Positions 45,373 through 54,325 of a DNA stretch of 64,000 bases are shown in pieces. Source of the DNA: Parablautia muri (GTDB lineage: Bacteria > Bacillota > Clostridia > Lachnospirales > Lachnospiraceae); assembly GCF_009917485.1 (NCBI RefSeq), contig NZ_QZDT01000007.1, forward strand, positions 62,001 through 126,000, read 5' to 3'. Under the pieces are notes generated by a model. The model did not search any database. It was not told where the DNA came from and was given only the letters and a program-made list of their open reading frames with translations. Each line of letters opens with the position of its first letter. Within the stretch, counting starts at the first letter, position 1. A program made the position numbers and the translations under genes.

Positions 45373-45477
45373 AACAAGACAGCCGATAAGGAAGGTCAAG
45401 TCTTCCCGTTCCGGCGATATAACGTATTAAAGTAAAGCCGCTTATCTTACCAGGACAGAGCGGCTTTACTTATTTTT
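45373..45477 (+). ncRNA. Probable type I antitoxin RNA (RatA-like), convergent with a small toxin gene
   Basis: About 105 nt, from the start expected for the consensus promoter to the T run after the stem AAGTAAAGCCGC/GCGGCTTTACTT (45430-45471). The 3' part is complementary to the end and 3' untranslated region of the minus-strand toxin mRNA, as in the txpA/RatA type. Near the start it carries CAGCCGATAAGG and CCCGTTCC, which recur in the toxin leader on the other strand (45572-45602). Confidence 0.7.
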
Positions 45478-45478
45478 C
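45430..45478. terminator. Bidirectional terminator shared by toxin mRNA and antitoxin RNA
   Basis: A 12-bp perfect stem with 18-base loop. T-rich sequence follows on both strands (TATTTTTC on plus, TTTAATACG on minus). The right arm includes the toxin stop codon. Confidence 0.8.
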
Positions 45479-45546
45479 AAATTCAGAATAGCGACAATCA
45501 AAAGACCTATGGTCAGGATTACCATAAATTCTTCATATGTACTCAT
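45466..45546 (-). CDS. Small hydrophobic holin-like toxin (Hol_Tox/TxpA-type)
   Basis: 26 residues: MSTYEEFMVILTIGLL followed by IVAILNLKNK. The MSTYE opening, one membrane-spanning segment and a short basic tail are typical of the putative holin-like toxin family found in firmicute phages and plasmids. The start has GGGGG at proper spacing on the minus strand. Its mRNA would overlap the convergent RNA at 45373-45477. Members of related families (TxpA, BsrG) depolarise the membrane when the antitoxin RNA is lost. Confidence 0.8.
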   Translation of the reverse strand: MSTYEEFMVILTIGLLIVAILNLKNK

Positions 45547-45709
45547 AAGCATCCCCCTTTCCGACAAGACTCGGAACGGGTGCATAGCCGCCCTATCGGC
45601 TGCCCTGTGAGGCATGTTATGTTGTCATGGTGCGCCTTATCTTGTTTTTAAAATTTTCTTCTTAGCTCCACCACTTTGCCTATTATCCTTACAGGTTTTT
45701 CTATCCGGA

Positions 45710-45953
45710 GCCGGACAAGCCGACTACCAGACCCAAGCGGTATAAAGCTGCCACTGAATGACAAATCGTTTTATGATGTCCCCCCCTGGACAAGATAGCC
45801 CTCAGGAAGGAAACCTACCAGGCTGTAGACGTAGAGCAGGAGCTTAAAAAGATGGCAGCATGGCTTGGCAGCAATCCCGCCAGGCGCAAGACCCGAAAGG
45901 GTATTACGAAATTTATCAATGGATGGCTTTCGCAAAGTTTTATTTCTTTCTGA
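45710..45953 (+). pseudogene. C-terminal fragment of a phage replication protein
   Basis: Plus-strand frame ending at TGA 45951 reads VDVEQELKKMAAWLGSNPAR and KGITKFINGWLS, the tail of phage replication or helix-turn-helix initiator proteins of firmicutes. A stop codon and lost frame precede it. It abuts and slightly overlaps the 3' end of the DUF975 gene, marking the right edge of the relic. Confidence 0.6.
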
Positions 45954-46701
45954 TTAAATCCAAATAAAAATTCGCATACACAGCTTCCATATAAGGAAGA
46001 AGCCAAAGAAACGCAATACCAAAGGAGAGTGCCCCTAAAAGAATCAAAGGTACAAAGGACAAGGTAACATATAACAATCTTCCTTTGTTGCCTTTCATAA
46101 GGCGCATGCTTCTTTGAAGCAATTCGGGCGCTGTATATTCAGGAAAATCCAGCATAAGGTAAAATACCTGTGAAAAGAGCAGGGACTGTACATAAAAATT
46201 GATAATAGTACCTGCTAGATATAATATGATATAAACCAAAAACAGCGAAGCATTTACCGGCAAAGCACCTGTGGCAGCCGCATTCATATCAAAGGATAAA
46301 AGGGACTGATTGATATGATTGCTTACAAGCAGGGACGGCAGTGAGCAAAGGATATTGATGACGGTCAAAACTGCCTGTATTTGAAACAGCTTGAAAGTAT
46401 CTCCCCGGAAAAAATGAAACAGGTCGCTTACAAAGGGCGTTTGATTGCAGGCGATTTTTAAGTAAATATAAGTTTCTCCCGCAATGAAATAGCCGGAAAG
46501 CAGACCAAAGAGAAACAGTGCAACGCAGTAAATAAATATGCCTGGAATGGTATCGGTGCTGGTAAATAAAGTAATTGCCATGCCGACTGGTATTGTGCAG
46601 AGAAAATGAAGCAGATAGGCGCCGATAACAGTTCCATATTTTCCAAGCAGTTGACCTTTTGCCAGAGCCTTAAGGCTGGCAGAAGATAAATATTGATTCA
46701 T
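45940..46701 (-). CDS. DUF975 family membrane protein
   Basis: 253 residues with about six hydrophobic segments. The N-terminal SSASLKALAKGQLLGKYGTVIGAYLL and C-terminal GLAFLWLLPYMEAVYANFYLDL-like pattern (here IAFLWLLPYMEAVYANFY) are typical of DUF975 proteins, which are common in Firmicutes and of unknown function. The start follows GGGAGAA. The 3' end touches the prophage relic but the protein looks full length. Confidence 0.85.
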   Translation of the reverse strand: MNQYLSSASLKALAKGQLLGKYGTVIGAYLLHFLCTIPVGMAITLFTSTDTIPGIFIYCVALFLFGLLSGYFIAGETYIYLKIACNQTPFVSDLFHFFRGDTFKLFQIQAVLTVINILCSLPSLLVSNHINQSLLSFDMNAAATGALPVNASLFLVYIILYLAGTIINFYVQSLLFSQVFYLMLDFPEYTAPELLQRSMRLMKGNKGRLLYVTLSFVPLILLGALSFGIAFLWLLPYMEAVYANFYLDLIRKK

Positions 46702-46767
46702 AAATTCTCCCGTTCTTGTACGCTATTAAGCTAGGTACAACACAAATTTTTATATAAATAAGCTGAA

Positions 46768-47280
46768 CTATACGGCCATATCCAAATTACGCCCAAGGAA
46801 TGAAAGGGAATCCAAGGCCTTGCGGTTTTGGGTGTAAGGATTGTCTTCGTTGGAATATTGTATTTTAGTTGCAGTGGTTCCGCCGGCCACATAGCTTCGG
46901 CCGCACTCAGGGCAGATGGCCGTCTTTAAGGAAACATTGGCGGCAAGTACTTTACCATCTTTCTTAGCAGCATCGCGGAAGGCATTGCTTACGTGCTCCT
47001 GTTCATGGGCCCTGACACGGGAGGCAGAAGCCTGTGGAGAAATATGTGCAGCCGACTTAAAGGAAACCATTTCATCGGAGCCGTCCTGATATTTACGGTT
47101 TTTACAGGTTTCGCACTCAGCAGGAGAGGATTTCCTGCCAGGGGAAACCTTGGTGGATTCACCTGGATTGGCAATTATCTTTCCCATCTCGGAGGCAGTA
47201 TTTGACCGGCCTGGGGTACCAGGAGTTATTGTGTATCCGTTTGTATATGGATTCATATTGTTGTAAATGCCTGTGACCAT
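46768..47280 (-). CDS. Putative metalloprotease-like protein with HEQEH motif and cysteine pairs
   Basis: 170 residues. A Gly/Pro/Thr-rich N-terminus is followed by CETCKNRKYQDGSDEMVSFK, then RVRAHEQEHVSNAFRDAA, a HExxH zinc-protease motif, and a second CPECG cysteine pair. The combination resembles the SprA-related/CJM1_0395 putative metalloprotease family. No signal peptide or membrane segment is seen. The gene lies downstream of the DUF4190 gene on the same strand with the double three-hairpin repeat between them. Activity is untested. Confidence 0.65.
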   Translation of the reverse strand: MVTGIYNNMNPYTNGYTITPGTPGRSNTASEMGKIIANPGESTKVSPGRKSSPAECETCKNRKYQDGSDEMVSFKSAAHISPQASASRVRAHEQEHVSNAFRDAAKKDGKVLAANVSLKTAICPECGRSYVAGGTTATKIQYSNEDNPYTQNRKALDSLSFLGRNLDMAV

Positions 47281-47344
47281 ATCTTCTATCCTTTTCTATT
47301 ATATTATAAAAATCTTTTATACTTTTACACTGACCTTTATTATA

Positions 47345-47485
47345 TCTGCGTTGCCAACGCTCAAATCTATTTAAAGAATACCTGTTTTCCAGAGCATTCT
47401 CTTAAGTGTGAAGATGTTTGCTTACACACCCTAAAAGTTCTTAGCGAAACAGCCTCTGCTATGAGCTTTAGAACTTCTTTTCACC
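47345..47485 (-). repeat. Three-hairpin intercistronic repeat, copy A4 (minus strand)
   Basis: Second unit of a tandem pair. Module 1 (47433-47485) is nearly identical to that of copy A3, including GCAGAGGCTGTTTCGCTAAG, but its 3' outer arm is changed. Module 2 (47373-47404) and module 3 (GCGTT-GGC-AACGC, 47348-47360) have different stem sequences. Confidence 0.65.
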
Positions 47486-47489
47486 CTAA

Positions 47490-47621
47490 CCTCCATGATT
47501 CCGCTTTGCGGAATCTCAAATCGGTGTGGAGAATGCCCGTATTTTAGGCATTCTCCTGTGTGAGACTTAGTACTTCTCCACGAAACAGCCCCTGCTGTGA
47601 GTGGCTAGAAGTACTTCTCAC
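47490..47621 (-). repeat. Three-hairpin intercistronic repeat, copy A5 (minus strand)
   Basis: Begins one base after the DUF4190 stop codon. On the minus strand module 1 (47621-47560) has outer arms GTGAGA/TCTCAC, inner arms AGTACTTCT/AGAAGTACT and the AAG spacer, with loop TCACAGCAGGGGCTGTTTCG. Module 2 (47556-47528) is GGAGAATGCC/GGCATTCTCC. Module 3 (47515-47497) is GATTCCGC-AAA-GCGGAATC. Stems differ from A1 and A3 by paired changes. Confidence 0.75.
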
Positions 47622-47622
47622 A

Positions 47623-48081
47623 CTATTTACCCATAAGTTCGGCATATTGTTCCATAATATCTTCATAAGACTGCCCGAAAACATCTTCAAGCTCCTGACC
47701 TGTCTGGCGTTCAAATTGTTGATCCATCTGCCTGCCGAAGGTGATAAGGTCATCCCTGCTCAAGGATAAAATCATCCCAACTAAAGTAACAACAATGGAA
47801 AAAATGAGCACAATTCCGCCGATACCGGTTCCAACGCCAACCTTAGCGCTTGGCAGCATCTTTTTCCCATATCCTTTGGAAAGGATGGCCAAAACGATGG
47901 CCAGGCTGCCACTGATAATGGGAATATAAACGGTCAGCATACTAAATATACTGACGATTCCTAAAATCATGGAGGCAGTTGCCATAGCCTTCCCGGGGTT
48001 ACGGATAGACTGCATCTGGCCGTTCGGGTAATAATTGCCTCCCGGCTGGGTATATGGATTGTTGTTTGAATTATATTCCAT
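47623..48081 (-). CDS. DUF4190 membrane protein
   Basis: 152 residues. A hydrophilic Asn/Pro/Tyr-rich N-terminus (NNNPYTQPGGNYYPNGQ) leads to two hydrophobic segments separated by SKGYGKKMLPSAKVGVGTG, the DUF4190 pattern, then a charged C-terminal tail (ERQTGQELEDVFGQSYED). Function unknown; probably a small membrane-anchored protein. The Asn/Pro/Tyr N-terminus echoes the next minus-strand gene product (NNMNPYTNGYT), hinting at a shared surface or localisation theme. Confidence 0.8.
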   Translation of the reverse strand: MEYNSNNNPYTQPGGNYYPNGQMQSIRNPGKAMATASMILGIVSIFSMLTVYIPIISGSLAIVLAILSKGYGKKMLPSAKVGVGTGIGGIVLIFSIVVTLVGMILSLSRDDLITFGRQMDQQFERQTGQELEDVFGQSYEDIMEQYAELMGK

Positions 48082-48261
48082 GGATTTTCACCTTTAAGTA
48101 TGCTTTTTAGTTTTATTACAGTAATATAGTAGCACTTTCTTTGTGATAATACAAATCTTTCTTGAAAAAGTATATGCTTATCCACTATAATAAACAGGAG
48201 TTGATCTGGCAGATGCTGCTGCCGGGTTTTAATAACAGAATCAAATGTGAGGATGGGAAGT

Positions 48262-50652
48262 ATGGATATTTTACTGAAGTTAAAAGAAGAACTTAAGGTT
48301 GAAAAGTGGCAGGTGGAGGCAGCTGTAAAGCTGATTGACGAGGGAAATACGATTCCCTTTATTTCACGTTACCGCAAAGAGGCAACAGGTTCTTTGAACG
48401 ATGAAGTGCTGCGAAATCTTTATGAGAGGCTTAATTATTTACGGAATCTGGAAGAAAAGAAGGAGCAGGTAATCGGAAGTATAGAGGAGCAGGGAAAACT
48501 GACCGAAGAACTTAAGCTTAAGATTCAGGCAGCAGAAACCCTTGTAGTAGTTGAAGATTTATACCGCCCTTACAGGCCAAAGAGAAAGACAAGGGCCAGT
48601 GTGGCAAAGGAAAAGGGCTTAGAAGGGCTGGCGGAGTATATTTTGAGGCAGGATGCGGATGGGCCTCTTGAGAAGGAAGCGGAAAAATATGTCAGTGAGG
48701 AAAAGGAAGTAAAGGATACGAAGGAGGCTTTGCAGGGAGCAAAGGACATCATTGCGGAAATGATTTCCGATGAAGCGGACTACCGCATGTATATCCGCAG
48801 CATTACCATGGAAGAAGGGATGCTCACCAGCGCGGCAAAGGATGAAAAGGCCCAGAGCGTCTATGAAATGTATTATACTTATGAGGAGCCTTTAAAGAAG
48901 ATGGCAGGTCATCGTGTGCTGGCGCTAAACAGAGGGGAAAATGAAAAGTTCCTGACAGTGAAGGTGGCGGCGCCCACAGAGAGAATCCTGACCTACTTAG
49001 CGAAAAAGATCATTACGAAGGACAATGAATTTACAACGCCGGTTTTGCAGGAAGTGATACAGGACGCCTATGACAGGCTGATTGCACCGGCGATTGAGCG
49101 TGAAATCAGAAATGAGCTCACGGAAAAAGCGGAGGACGGGGCTATTTCCGTTTTTGGAAAGAACTTAGAGCAGCTTTTGATGCAGCCTCCAATTGCAGGG
49201 AAGGTGGTGCTTGGATGGGATCCGGCTTTCCGGACAGGCTGTAAGCTGGCGGTGGTGGATGCCACAGGAAAAGTGCTGGACACCAAAGTGATTTATCCCA
49301 CGGCGCCCCAGAATAAAGTGGAGGAATCCAAAGCGGAGTTAAAGAAGATTATCAAAAAATATGGGGTTTCTCTGATTAGTGTGGGAAACGGAACGGCGTC
49401 CAGAGAGTCGGAGCAGGTGATTGTGGAGCTGTTAAAAGAACTTGATACCCCTGTCCAGTATGTAATTGTAAATGAGGCGGGCGCATCGGTTTATTCCGCA
49501 AGTAAGCTGGCTACGGAGGAGTTCCCTAATTTTGACGTTGGACAAAGAAGCGCGGCTTCTATTGCAAGAAGACTGCAGGATCCTTTGGCGGAGCTTGTAA
49601 AGATTGACCCTAAGTCCATTGGAGTAGGGCAGTACCAGCATGATATGAACCAGAAAAAGCTTGGGGAAACTCTCGAAGGCGTGGTGGAAGACTGTGTCAA
49701 TAAGGTTGGCGTGGACTTGAACACTGCTTCCGCATCCCTGTTAGGATATATTTCCGGCATTTCCAAAACCATTGCCAAAAATATCGTGGATTACAGGGAG
49801 CAGAATGGACGCTTTGTCAACAGGGCCCAGCTACTTAAGGTATCTAAATTAGGTCCCAAGGCCTATGAGCAGTGCGCCGGGTTTTTAAGAATTTTAGATG
49901 GGGATAATCCTTTAGACGCCACCAGCGTCCATCCTGAATCTTATGAGGCGGCCCTTAAGCTTTTAGAGAAAATGGGACTTACCATGGAGGATGTGCGTAA
50001 AGCCCAGAAACAGGCAGCTCAAAGTGCGGGCAGCGTTAAAAAAGAGGCGCCTGTGCCCAGAAAGGAAACAAAGGGAAAGCAGCAGAGAATTGTGATCCGC
50101 AATACCAATACGGCTATGGGAAAAGCATTGGCAGCAGCCATGGGTGATATGACGAGGCTATCTTCGGAGCCTGCAGGGGAAAATGGAAAGGGGCTGCAGG
50201 AGGCAGTAGCAGGTGAGACGGCCCGGACCGCAGCAGTAGGCACATTGGAGAAAAAAATCAAGAATAAAAAACAGATGGCGGAAGAACTTGGAATTGGAGA
50301 GATTACGCTTACCGATATCTTAAAAGAACTGGAAAAGCCCTCAAGAGACCCAAGAGAAAATATGCCGGCTCCTATTTTAAGAAGCGATGTGCTGGATATG
50401 AAGGATTTAAAACCGGGCATGATTTTGAAGGGAACTGTCCGCAATGTCATTGATTTTGGTGTATTTGTAGATATAGGCGTTCACCAGGACGGGCTGGTCC
50501 ATATTTCCCAAATCACGGACCGCTTTATCAAGCATCCTTTAGAGGCTGTGCGTGTAGGGGATATTGTGGACGTGCAGGTACTCACGGTGGATGTGGCCAA
50601 AAAAAGAATCGGGCTTACCATGAAGATAAATCAAAATGGGCAGATTTCGTAA
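48262..50652 (+). CDS. tex: Tex-family RNA-binding S1 protein
   Basis: 796 residues from ATG 48262 (MDILLKLKEELKVEKWQVEA). Tex proteins bind nucleic acid and affect transcription fidelity and gene expression. Order of domains: N-terminal helical region (FISRYRKEATGSLNDE), YqgF/RNaseH-like (VLGWDPAFRTGCKLAVVD), helix-hairpin-helix (GISKTIAKNIVDYREQNGRF) and a C-terminal S1 domain (LKGTVRNVIDFGVFVDIGVH). An extra charged linker of about 90 residues stands before the S1 domain (RKETKGKQQRIVIRNTNT). No neighbour is functionally linked. Confidence 0.95.
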   Translation: MDILLKLKEELKVEKWQVEAAVKLIDEGNTIPFISRYRKEATGSLNDEVLRNLYERLNYLRNLEEKKEQVIGSIEEQGKLTEELKLKIQAAETLVVVEDLYRPYRPKRKTRASVAKEKGLEGLAEYILRQDADGPLEKEAEKYVSEEKEVKDTKEALQGAKDIIAEMISDEADYRMYIRSITMEEGMLTSAAKDEKAQSVYEMYYTYEEPLKKMAGHRVLALNRGENEKFLTVKVAAPTERILTYLAKKIITKDNEFTTPVLQEVIQDAYDRLIAPAIEREIRNELTEKAEDGAISVFGKNLEQLLMQPPIAGKVVLGWDPAFRTGCKLAVVDATGKVLDTKVIYPTAPQNKVEESKAELKKIIKKYGVSLISVGNGTASRESEQVIVELLKELDTPVQYVIVNEAGASVYSASKLATEEFPNFDVGQRSAASIARRLQDPLAELVKIDPKSIGVGQYQHDMNQKKLGETLEGVVEDCVNKVGVDLNTASASLLGYISGISKTIAKNIVDYREQNGRFVNRAQLLKVSKLGPKAYEQCAGFLRILDGDNPLDATSVHPESYEAALKLLEKMGLTMEDVRKAQKQAAQSAGSVKKEAPVPRKETKGKQQRIVIRNTNTAMGKALAAAMGDMTRLSSEPAGENGKGLQEAVAGETARTAAVGTLEKKIKNKKQMAEELGIGEITLTDILKELEKPSRDPRENMPAPILRSDVLDMKDLKPGMILKGTVRNVIDFGVFVDIGVHQDGLVHISQITDRFIKHPLEAVRVGDIVDVQVLTVDVAKKRIGLTMKINQNGQIS

Positions 50653-50679
50653 CAGCAAAGCCGAAGGCTGAACTGTTAC
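50649..50679 (+). repeat. Hairpin at the tex stop codon, family B
   Basis: GTAACAG and CTGTTAC outer arms with inner GCC-GAA-GGC. It overlaps the tex stop and matches 23555-23584 in sequence. Confidence 0.55.
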
Positions 50680-50713
50680 AACAGGAGCCTTCGGATAGAA
50701 AGGAAGGATTTGA

Positions 50714-52006
50714 TTGAGCGACTATAAGGATTATAAAATAGATACAAAATGCGTACAGGCAGGATATACGCCGGGAAACGGGGAACCGCGCCAGATACCG
50801 ATTATTCAGTCTACCACATTTAAATATGCAACCAGCGAGGATATGGGTAAGCTCTTTGACTTAGAGGCTAATGGATATTTTTATTCCAGACTGCAAAATC
50901 CCACCAACGATTATGTGGCGGCGAAAATAGCTCAATTAGAGGGCGGGAGCGCGGCAATGCTTACATCTTCCGGACAGGCGGCCAATTTCTTTGCGCTGTT
51001 TAATATCTGTGAGTGTGGAAGTCATATTGTGTCTTCCTCCTCCATTTATGGCGGTACCTTTAATCTGATTTCCGTAACCATGGCTAAGATGGGGATTGAA
51101 ACAACTTTTGTCTCGCCCGATTGTACACCCGAGGAGCTAGATGACGCCTTTAAGGAAAATACAAGGGCTGTATTTGGCGAATCCATCGCAAATCCGGCGC
51201 TTACCGTGCTGGATATCGAAAAATTTGCGAAAGCGGCGCATAAGCATGGGGTGCCCTTACTTGTAGACAACACCTTTCCAACGCCAGTCAACTGCCGGCC
51301 TATTGAGTGGGGAGCGGATATTGTCACCCATTCCACCACCAAATATATGGACGGGCATGGGGCGGCTGTGGGAGGCGCGATCGTGGATGCAGGCAAATTT
51401 GATTGGATGGCATATAAGGATAAGTTTCCGGGACTTTGCACGCCGGATGAATCCTATCATGGGATTACTTATGCGGAGAAATTCGGGAGGGAAGGGGCCT
51501 TTATTACGAAATGCACCTCTCAGCTGATGCGTGATCTTGGATGTGTGCAGTCCCCTCAAAGTGCTTATATCTTAAACCTTGGACTGGAATCCCTGCATGT
51601 GAGAATGCCCCGCCATGTAGAAAACGGACAGGCGGTGGCGGAGTTTTTAAGTAAGCAGCCCCAGGTGTCTTATGTGAATTATCCGGGACTTGAGGGAGAT
51701 AAGTATTACGAGATTGCTAGAAAGTATATGCCGAAAGGAGGATGCGGCGTGGTGTCCTTTGAATTAAAGGGCGGACGCAGCGCGGCGGAAACCTTTATGA
51801 AACATTTAAAACTGGCTGCAATTGAAACCCATGTGGCGGACGCAAGGACATGCTGCTTAAATCCGGCAACCTCCACCCATCGGCAGATGACAGAGGAGCA
51901 GCTCCTTGCCGCAGGCGTTCCGGCAGGACTGATTCGTATTTCCTGTGGACTTGAGGATAAGGAAGATTTGATTGCGGACTTGACACAGGCGCTTGCGGCC
52001 ATTTAA
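50714..52006 (+). CDS. metY: O-acetylhomoserine sulfhydrylase (homocysteine synthase)
   Basis: 430 residues from TTG 50714, after AGGAAGGA. PLP enzyme of the Cys/Met family that makes homocysteine from O-acetylhomoserine and sulfide. Motifs: ETRAVQAGY-like start (DTKCVQAGYTPGNGEPRQ), YSRLQNPTNDYVAAKIAQLEGG, and the PLP lysine in THSTTKYMDGHGAAVGG. The 430-residue length and inserted ITYAEKFGREGAFITK region distinguish MetY from the 380-residue MetB/MetC enzymes. Confidence 0.94.
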   Translation: MSDYKDYKIDTKCVQAGYTPGNGEPRQIPIIQSTTFKYATSEDMGKLFDLEANGYFYSRLQNPTNDYVAAKIAQLEGGSAAMLTSSGQAANFFALFNICECGSHIVSSSSIYGGTFNLISVTMAKMGIETTFVSPDCTPEELDDAFKENTRAVFGESIANPALTVLDIEKFAKAAHKHGVPLLVDNTFPTPVNCRPIEWGADIVTHSTTKYMDGHGAAVGGAIVDAGKFDWMAYKDKFPGLCTPDESYHGITYAEKFGREGAFITKCTSQLMRDLGCVQSPQSAYILNLGLESLHVRMPRHVENGQAVAEFLSKQPQVSYVNYPGLEGDKYYEIARKYMPKGGCGVVSFELKGGRSAAETFMKHLKLAAIETHVADARTCCLNPATSTHRQMTEEQLLAAGVPAGLIRISCGLEDKEDLIADLTQALAAI

Positions 52007-52176
52007 AAATGTGGTTTATCCCCACGGCAATGAGCTAAGGGGCTGCGATGTATTTGAATTTTACAAGTAACAAGTCAAGCGGATGTGTGCAGAGTCAAAT
52101 TTTTTTGGGTTCGAGGATTTTTCCAAATGAGTTGTTAAAAGCTGGTTGCCATCAAAAAAAAGGAGTTAAATAACAC

Positions 52177-53970
52177 ATGAAATGTTATGTAAAAGATTAT
52201 CCGCGCCCACAGTTTGTGAGAAATAACTGGGAAAACTTAAATGGCACATGGGAGTTTCGGTTTGATGATGCCAATAAAGGGGAAAAAGAAAAATGGTATG
52301 AGGGCTTTGATGGAGAGCATAAAATACAGGTGCCCTTTACTTATGAAACTAAGCTGAGCGGCATTCAGGACGAGAGCCGCCATGACCATATCTGGTATGG
52401 AAAAAAGATACAGGTAGACGGTGACAGGCTAGAAAAAGAAAATTATGTGATCCATTTTGAGGGAAGTGATTTTTTGACCACCTTGTGGGTAAACGGACAG
52501 ATGGCTGGCAGCCATAGAGGCGGCTATGCAAGATTTTCCTTCGATATCACGGATCTGGTGAAAGATGGAGAAAACCAGCTTGTTGTGAAGGTGGAGGATT
52601 CCTTTGACATGCAGCAGCCCAGAGGAAAGCAGCGTTGGCAGATGGACAGTTACCAGTGCTGGTATGTACAGACCACCGGGATCTGGAAAAGCGTATGGAG
52701 CGAATATGTGCCAAAAGTCAGTCTCAAAAGCGTTAAAATGACACCAGTTATGAATGAGTCGTGCCTGGAAGTGGAGTACCAGGTGGATGCGCCGGAAAGT
52801 ATGTGGGATGGATGCCTTGGTGTGGAGGCTACCGTCACCTTTGATGGGGAATTTATCAATAAGGTTTACACGGCGGTTGTTTCGGAACATACATGTGTGA
52901 AAGTGGATGTGGCGAAAAAGAACGGTAGTTATGCATGGATTGTAAAGACGTGGAGCCCTGAGGAGGCAAACCTGTATGACATTTCCTTCCGTCTGATAAG
53001 GGATATGGAGGTGATGGATGAAATTAAATCCTATTTCGCCATGAGGGAAATACGTATTGATGGGAATAACATTCTTTTGAATGGAAGTCCTTTGTATCAG
53101 AGATTGATTTTGGACCAGGGCTATTGGAAAGATTCTCATCTGACACCGCCGAGCGAGGAGGCGCTGGTAGAGGATATTGATAAAATTCATGAGCTGGGAT
53201 ATAACGGCCTTAGAAAACACCAGAAAACCGAGGATGAGCGATTCCTGTACTGGTGTGATGTGAAGGGTATGCTGGTGTGGAGTGAAATGGCGTCCGCTTA
53301 TGATTTTTCCGATTATGCGGTCTTTGAATTTACCAGAGAATGGATGGAGATTGTAGACCAAAATTATAATCATCCTTGTATCATCACCTGGACGCCTTTT
53401 AATGAATCCTGGGGAATCAGTCAGGTGAAGACCAGGCAGGCACAGCAGCACTTTACAGAAGCAATCTATTATTTGACAAAAAGTGTTGACCCATATCGTC
53501 CGGTTGTCGTAAATGACGGGTGGGAGCATACGATTTCTGACATTATTACCTTACATGACTATGAAGAAGCGGGAGAGGTTTTGAAGGACCGGTATGTGAA
53601 TTTGAAGGAAGAAATTCTTTCATCAGAAATATATCATTGTGGCTTTAAATCGGCGATGGCAAATGGCTATGAGTATATAGGGCAGCCTGTTATCATCAGC
53701 GAGTTTGGCGGAATTGCTTTTGACAATGATACCGGCTGGGGATATGGCGATAAAGTGAACACAAAGGAAGACTTTATCGGACGCTTTGATAAAATAACAA
53801 CTGCAATAAAAGAAATTCCCTATGTATGCGGTTACTGTTACACACAGGTTACAGATGTACAGCAGGAAATAAATGGCTTAATGGATATAGATAGAAATTA
53901 TAAGGTGGAGCCTGAAACCATCAGAGAAATCAATGAACGGCAAGTAGGATACTGGAGGAAAATGAATTAA
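52177..53970 (+). CDS. Glycoside hydrolase family 2 enzyme
   Basis: 597 residues, a short GH2 of the type without the large C-terminal domains. The jelly-roll domain begins NNWENLNGTWEFRFDDA; an immunoglobulin-like domain follows; the barrel carries acid/base Glu in WTPFNESWG and nucleophile Glu in VIISEFGGIAF. No signal peptide is seen, so it works inside the cell. Short GH2 proteins of this layout are often annotated as beta-galactosidase or beta-glucuronidase, but specificity cannot be read. The start follows AAAGGAG. Confidence 0.9.
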   Translation: MKCYVKDYPRPQFVRNNWENLNGTWEFRFDDANKGEKEKWYEGFDGEHKIQVPFTYETKLSGIQDESRHDHIWYGKKIQVDGDRLEKENYVIHFEGSDFLTTLWVNGQMAGSHRGGYARFSFDITDLVKDGENQLVVKVEDSFDMQQPRGKQRWQMDSYQCWYVQTTGIWKSVWSEYVPKVSLKSVKMTPVMNESCLEVEYQVDAPESMWDGCLGVEATVTFDGEFINKVYTAVVSEHTCVKVDVAKKNGSYAWIVKTWSPEEANLYDISFRLIRDMEVMDEIKSYFAMREIRIDGNNILLNGSPLYQRLILDQGYWKDSHLTPPSEEALVEDIDKIHELGYNGLRKHQKTEDERFLYWCDVKGMLVWSEMASAYDFSDYAVFEFTREWMEIVDQNYNHPCIITWTPFNESWGISQVKTRQAQQHFTEAIYYLTKSVDPYRPVVVNDGWEHTISDIITLHDYEEAGEVLKDRYVNLKEEILSSEIYHCGFKSAMANGYEYIGQPVIISEFGGIAFDNDTGWGYGDKVNTKEDFIGRFDKITTAIKEIPYVCGYCYTQVTDVQQEINGLMDIDRNYKVEPETIREINERQVGYWRKMN

Positions 53971-54049
53971 ATTCGTCCAATATTTACAAATTTTAATTTG
54001 GCATAAAAATTTGTCTGTGTCCTCATAATAATCTTGGAGGTGAGGACAG

Positions 54050-54274
54050 ATGATGAATGATGGATATGCCAATCTGCCTCTGGGATTTGGTATGGAGCTT
54101 GTGGCGGACGATCGTGGAAAGCGTAGGTATGAGAGCTTAAGCGAGGCAGAGAAGGAAGAAATTATTTTACGGTGTAAAGATGCAAAATCCAATGATGAGG
54201 TAGCTAAAATTGTAAATTCCGTTTCATCGCCCGGAGAAATTGAAGGGCTGCTTGCAGAGCAGAATATAGGCTGA
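54050..54274 (+). CDS. Small conserved hypothetical protein, 74 residues
   Basis: Preceded by an excellent GGAGGTGA and followed by a strong terminator, so it is a real, monocistronic gene. The N-terminus NLPLGFGMEL is followed by a charged region LSEAEKEEIILRCKDAKSND. Such short 'LPxGFGMxLxMD' proteins are frequent in Lachnospiraceae; no function is known to me. No membrane segment or cysteine pairs are present. Confidence 0.75.
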   Translation: MMNDGYANLPLGFGMELVADDRGKRRYESLSEAEKEEIILRCKDAKSNDEVAKIVNSVSSPGEIEGLLAEQNIG

Positions 54275-54286
54275 TTTTTAAAAATA

Positions 54287-54325
54287 TTACGGTCCGCTGG
54301 TAAAAATCAGCGGACCGTAATTTTA
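54287..54325 (+). terminator. Terminator of the 74-residue protein gene
   Basis: TTACGGTCCGCTG (54287-54299) and CAGCGGACCGTAA (54308-54320) around an 8-base loop, followed by TTTTAA. Confidence 0.9.

Noticed and set aside
52429-53529. 366-residue minus-strand frame inside the GH2 gene
   Set aside because: It is antisense to a well-supported catalytic domain, with His/Ile-rich composition typical of a shadow frame.
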